A model generated the notes under the pieces. That model ran no database searches and had not been told where the DNA came from. It saw only the letters and a program-made list of their open reading frames with translations. Shown here in pieces: positions 12,710 to 12,910 of a DNA stretch of 12,910 nt. Origin of the DNA: Pullichristensenella excrementipullorum (GTDB lineage: Bacteria; Bacillota; Clostridia; Christensenellales; Aristaeellaceae). Positions within the stretch are counted from its first letter, which is position 1, and every line of letters begins with the position of its first letter. Both the position numbers and the translations under genes were made by a program. The DNA lies in contig DVOU01000017.1 of NCBI GenBank assembly GCA_018713365.1, positions 1 through 12,910 on the forward strand. Reading direction: 5' to 3'.

Positions 12710-12910
12710 GATGCCCTTTTCAAACTTATCCCAGAACTCGCCTGTGAAAGCGCGCTCCGTGCCGCTCTCCTGCGTGACGCGGTACTGCTCCGCCGTCAGC
12801 TTGTCCCGGATGGATTCCGCCGCGGGCTTCTGATAGTCGCCCGGATCGATGCGCAGCCGGGAAAACAGCTCCATCTCCGCGCGCGGGATGTGGCAGTAGC
12901 CGTTCGGGTT
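12710..12910 (-). pseudogene. msrAB: msrAB (methionine sulfoxide reductase A/B fusion), truncated in the MsrB domain
   Basis: The minus strand, entering from the right edge, encodes the end of MsrA (NPNGYCHIPRAEMELFS), a linker, and the start of MsrB (LTAEQYRVTQESGTERAFTG, then EFWDKFEKGI). Intact MsrB domains go on after F-x-K-G-I-Y through the GCGWPSF region and the catalytic Cys; here homology stops at about 12710, and the frame runs into unrelated residues and a stop at 12676-12674. The MsrB half therefore cannot work; the MsrA half, mostly outside the window, could still be made. MsrA/MsrB repair oxidised methionine. The missing part of msrB is not found elsewhere in this window. The break coincides with the recombinase remnant. 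Confidence 0.82.

Noticed and set aside
12559..12747. Plus-strand frame of 62 codons at the right end
   Set aside because: Opposite-strand shadow of the recombinase remnant and msrAB fragment; no ribosome site.

Overview
The window looks like chromosome of a fairly GC-rich Firmicute, probably a gut-type Clostridia. The grounds are strong AGGAGG-type ribosome binding sites, a TcdE-class phage holin, paired large serine recombinases of the clostridial kind, and a PucR / NCS1 permease / DUF917 / HyuA-like locus. No rRNA, tRNA or CRISPR array was found. Species cannot be read from the sequence.

Region 1 (1-1814) is the lysis end of a prophage. It holds the last 37 codons of a protein with aromatic WYRNGG-type repeats (tail or fibre type), a terminator, a holin, and an NlpC/P60-like endolysin with a peptidoglycan-binding domain and an SH3 domain, closed by a strong terminator.

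Region 2 (about 1830-5540) is a compact, same-strand cassette with overlapping genes: an HTH protein with two zinc ribbons, a 72-residue SHOCT-like protein, and two large serine recombinases of unlike architecture (438 aa without and 525 aa with a coiled coil). Two terminator-like hairpins follow. It is either the integration module of the prophage or a separate element beside it.

Region 3 (about 5541-11678) is a chromosomal-type catabolic locus. A PucR-family regulator has its own promoter and terminator. A tight operon follows: NCS1 (CodB-like) permease, DUF917/S-methyl-thiohydantoin-desulfurase-family protein, and a short hydantoinase/oxoprolinase-family (HyuA-like) protein. The likely job is uptake and hydrolysis of a small cyclic N-heterocycle such as a hydantoin, thiohydantoin or nucleobase-like compound, probably under PucR control. 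The substrate is not determined.

Region 4 (about 11679-12910) is rearranged. A second SHOCT-like / HTH-zinc pair appears, related to region 2 but in swapped order and with no intact recombinase after it. On the opposite strand is the C-terminal remnant of a serine recombinase, joined at about 12709 to the truncated end of an msrAB (methionine sulfoxide reductase A/B) gene entering from the right edge. This is a clear scar of mobile-element activity.

The most interesting content is the repeated SHOCT / HTH-zinc module tied to twin recombinases, the msrAB-recombinase junction, and the hydantoinase-like operon that lacks a HyuB partner.
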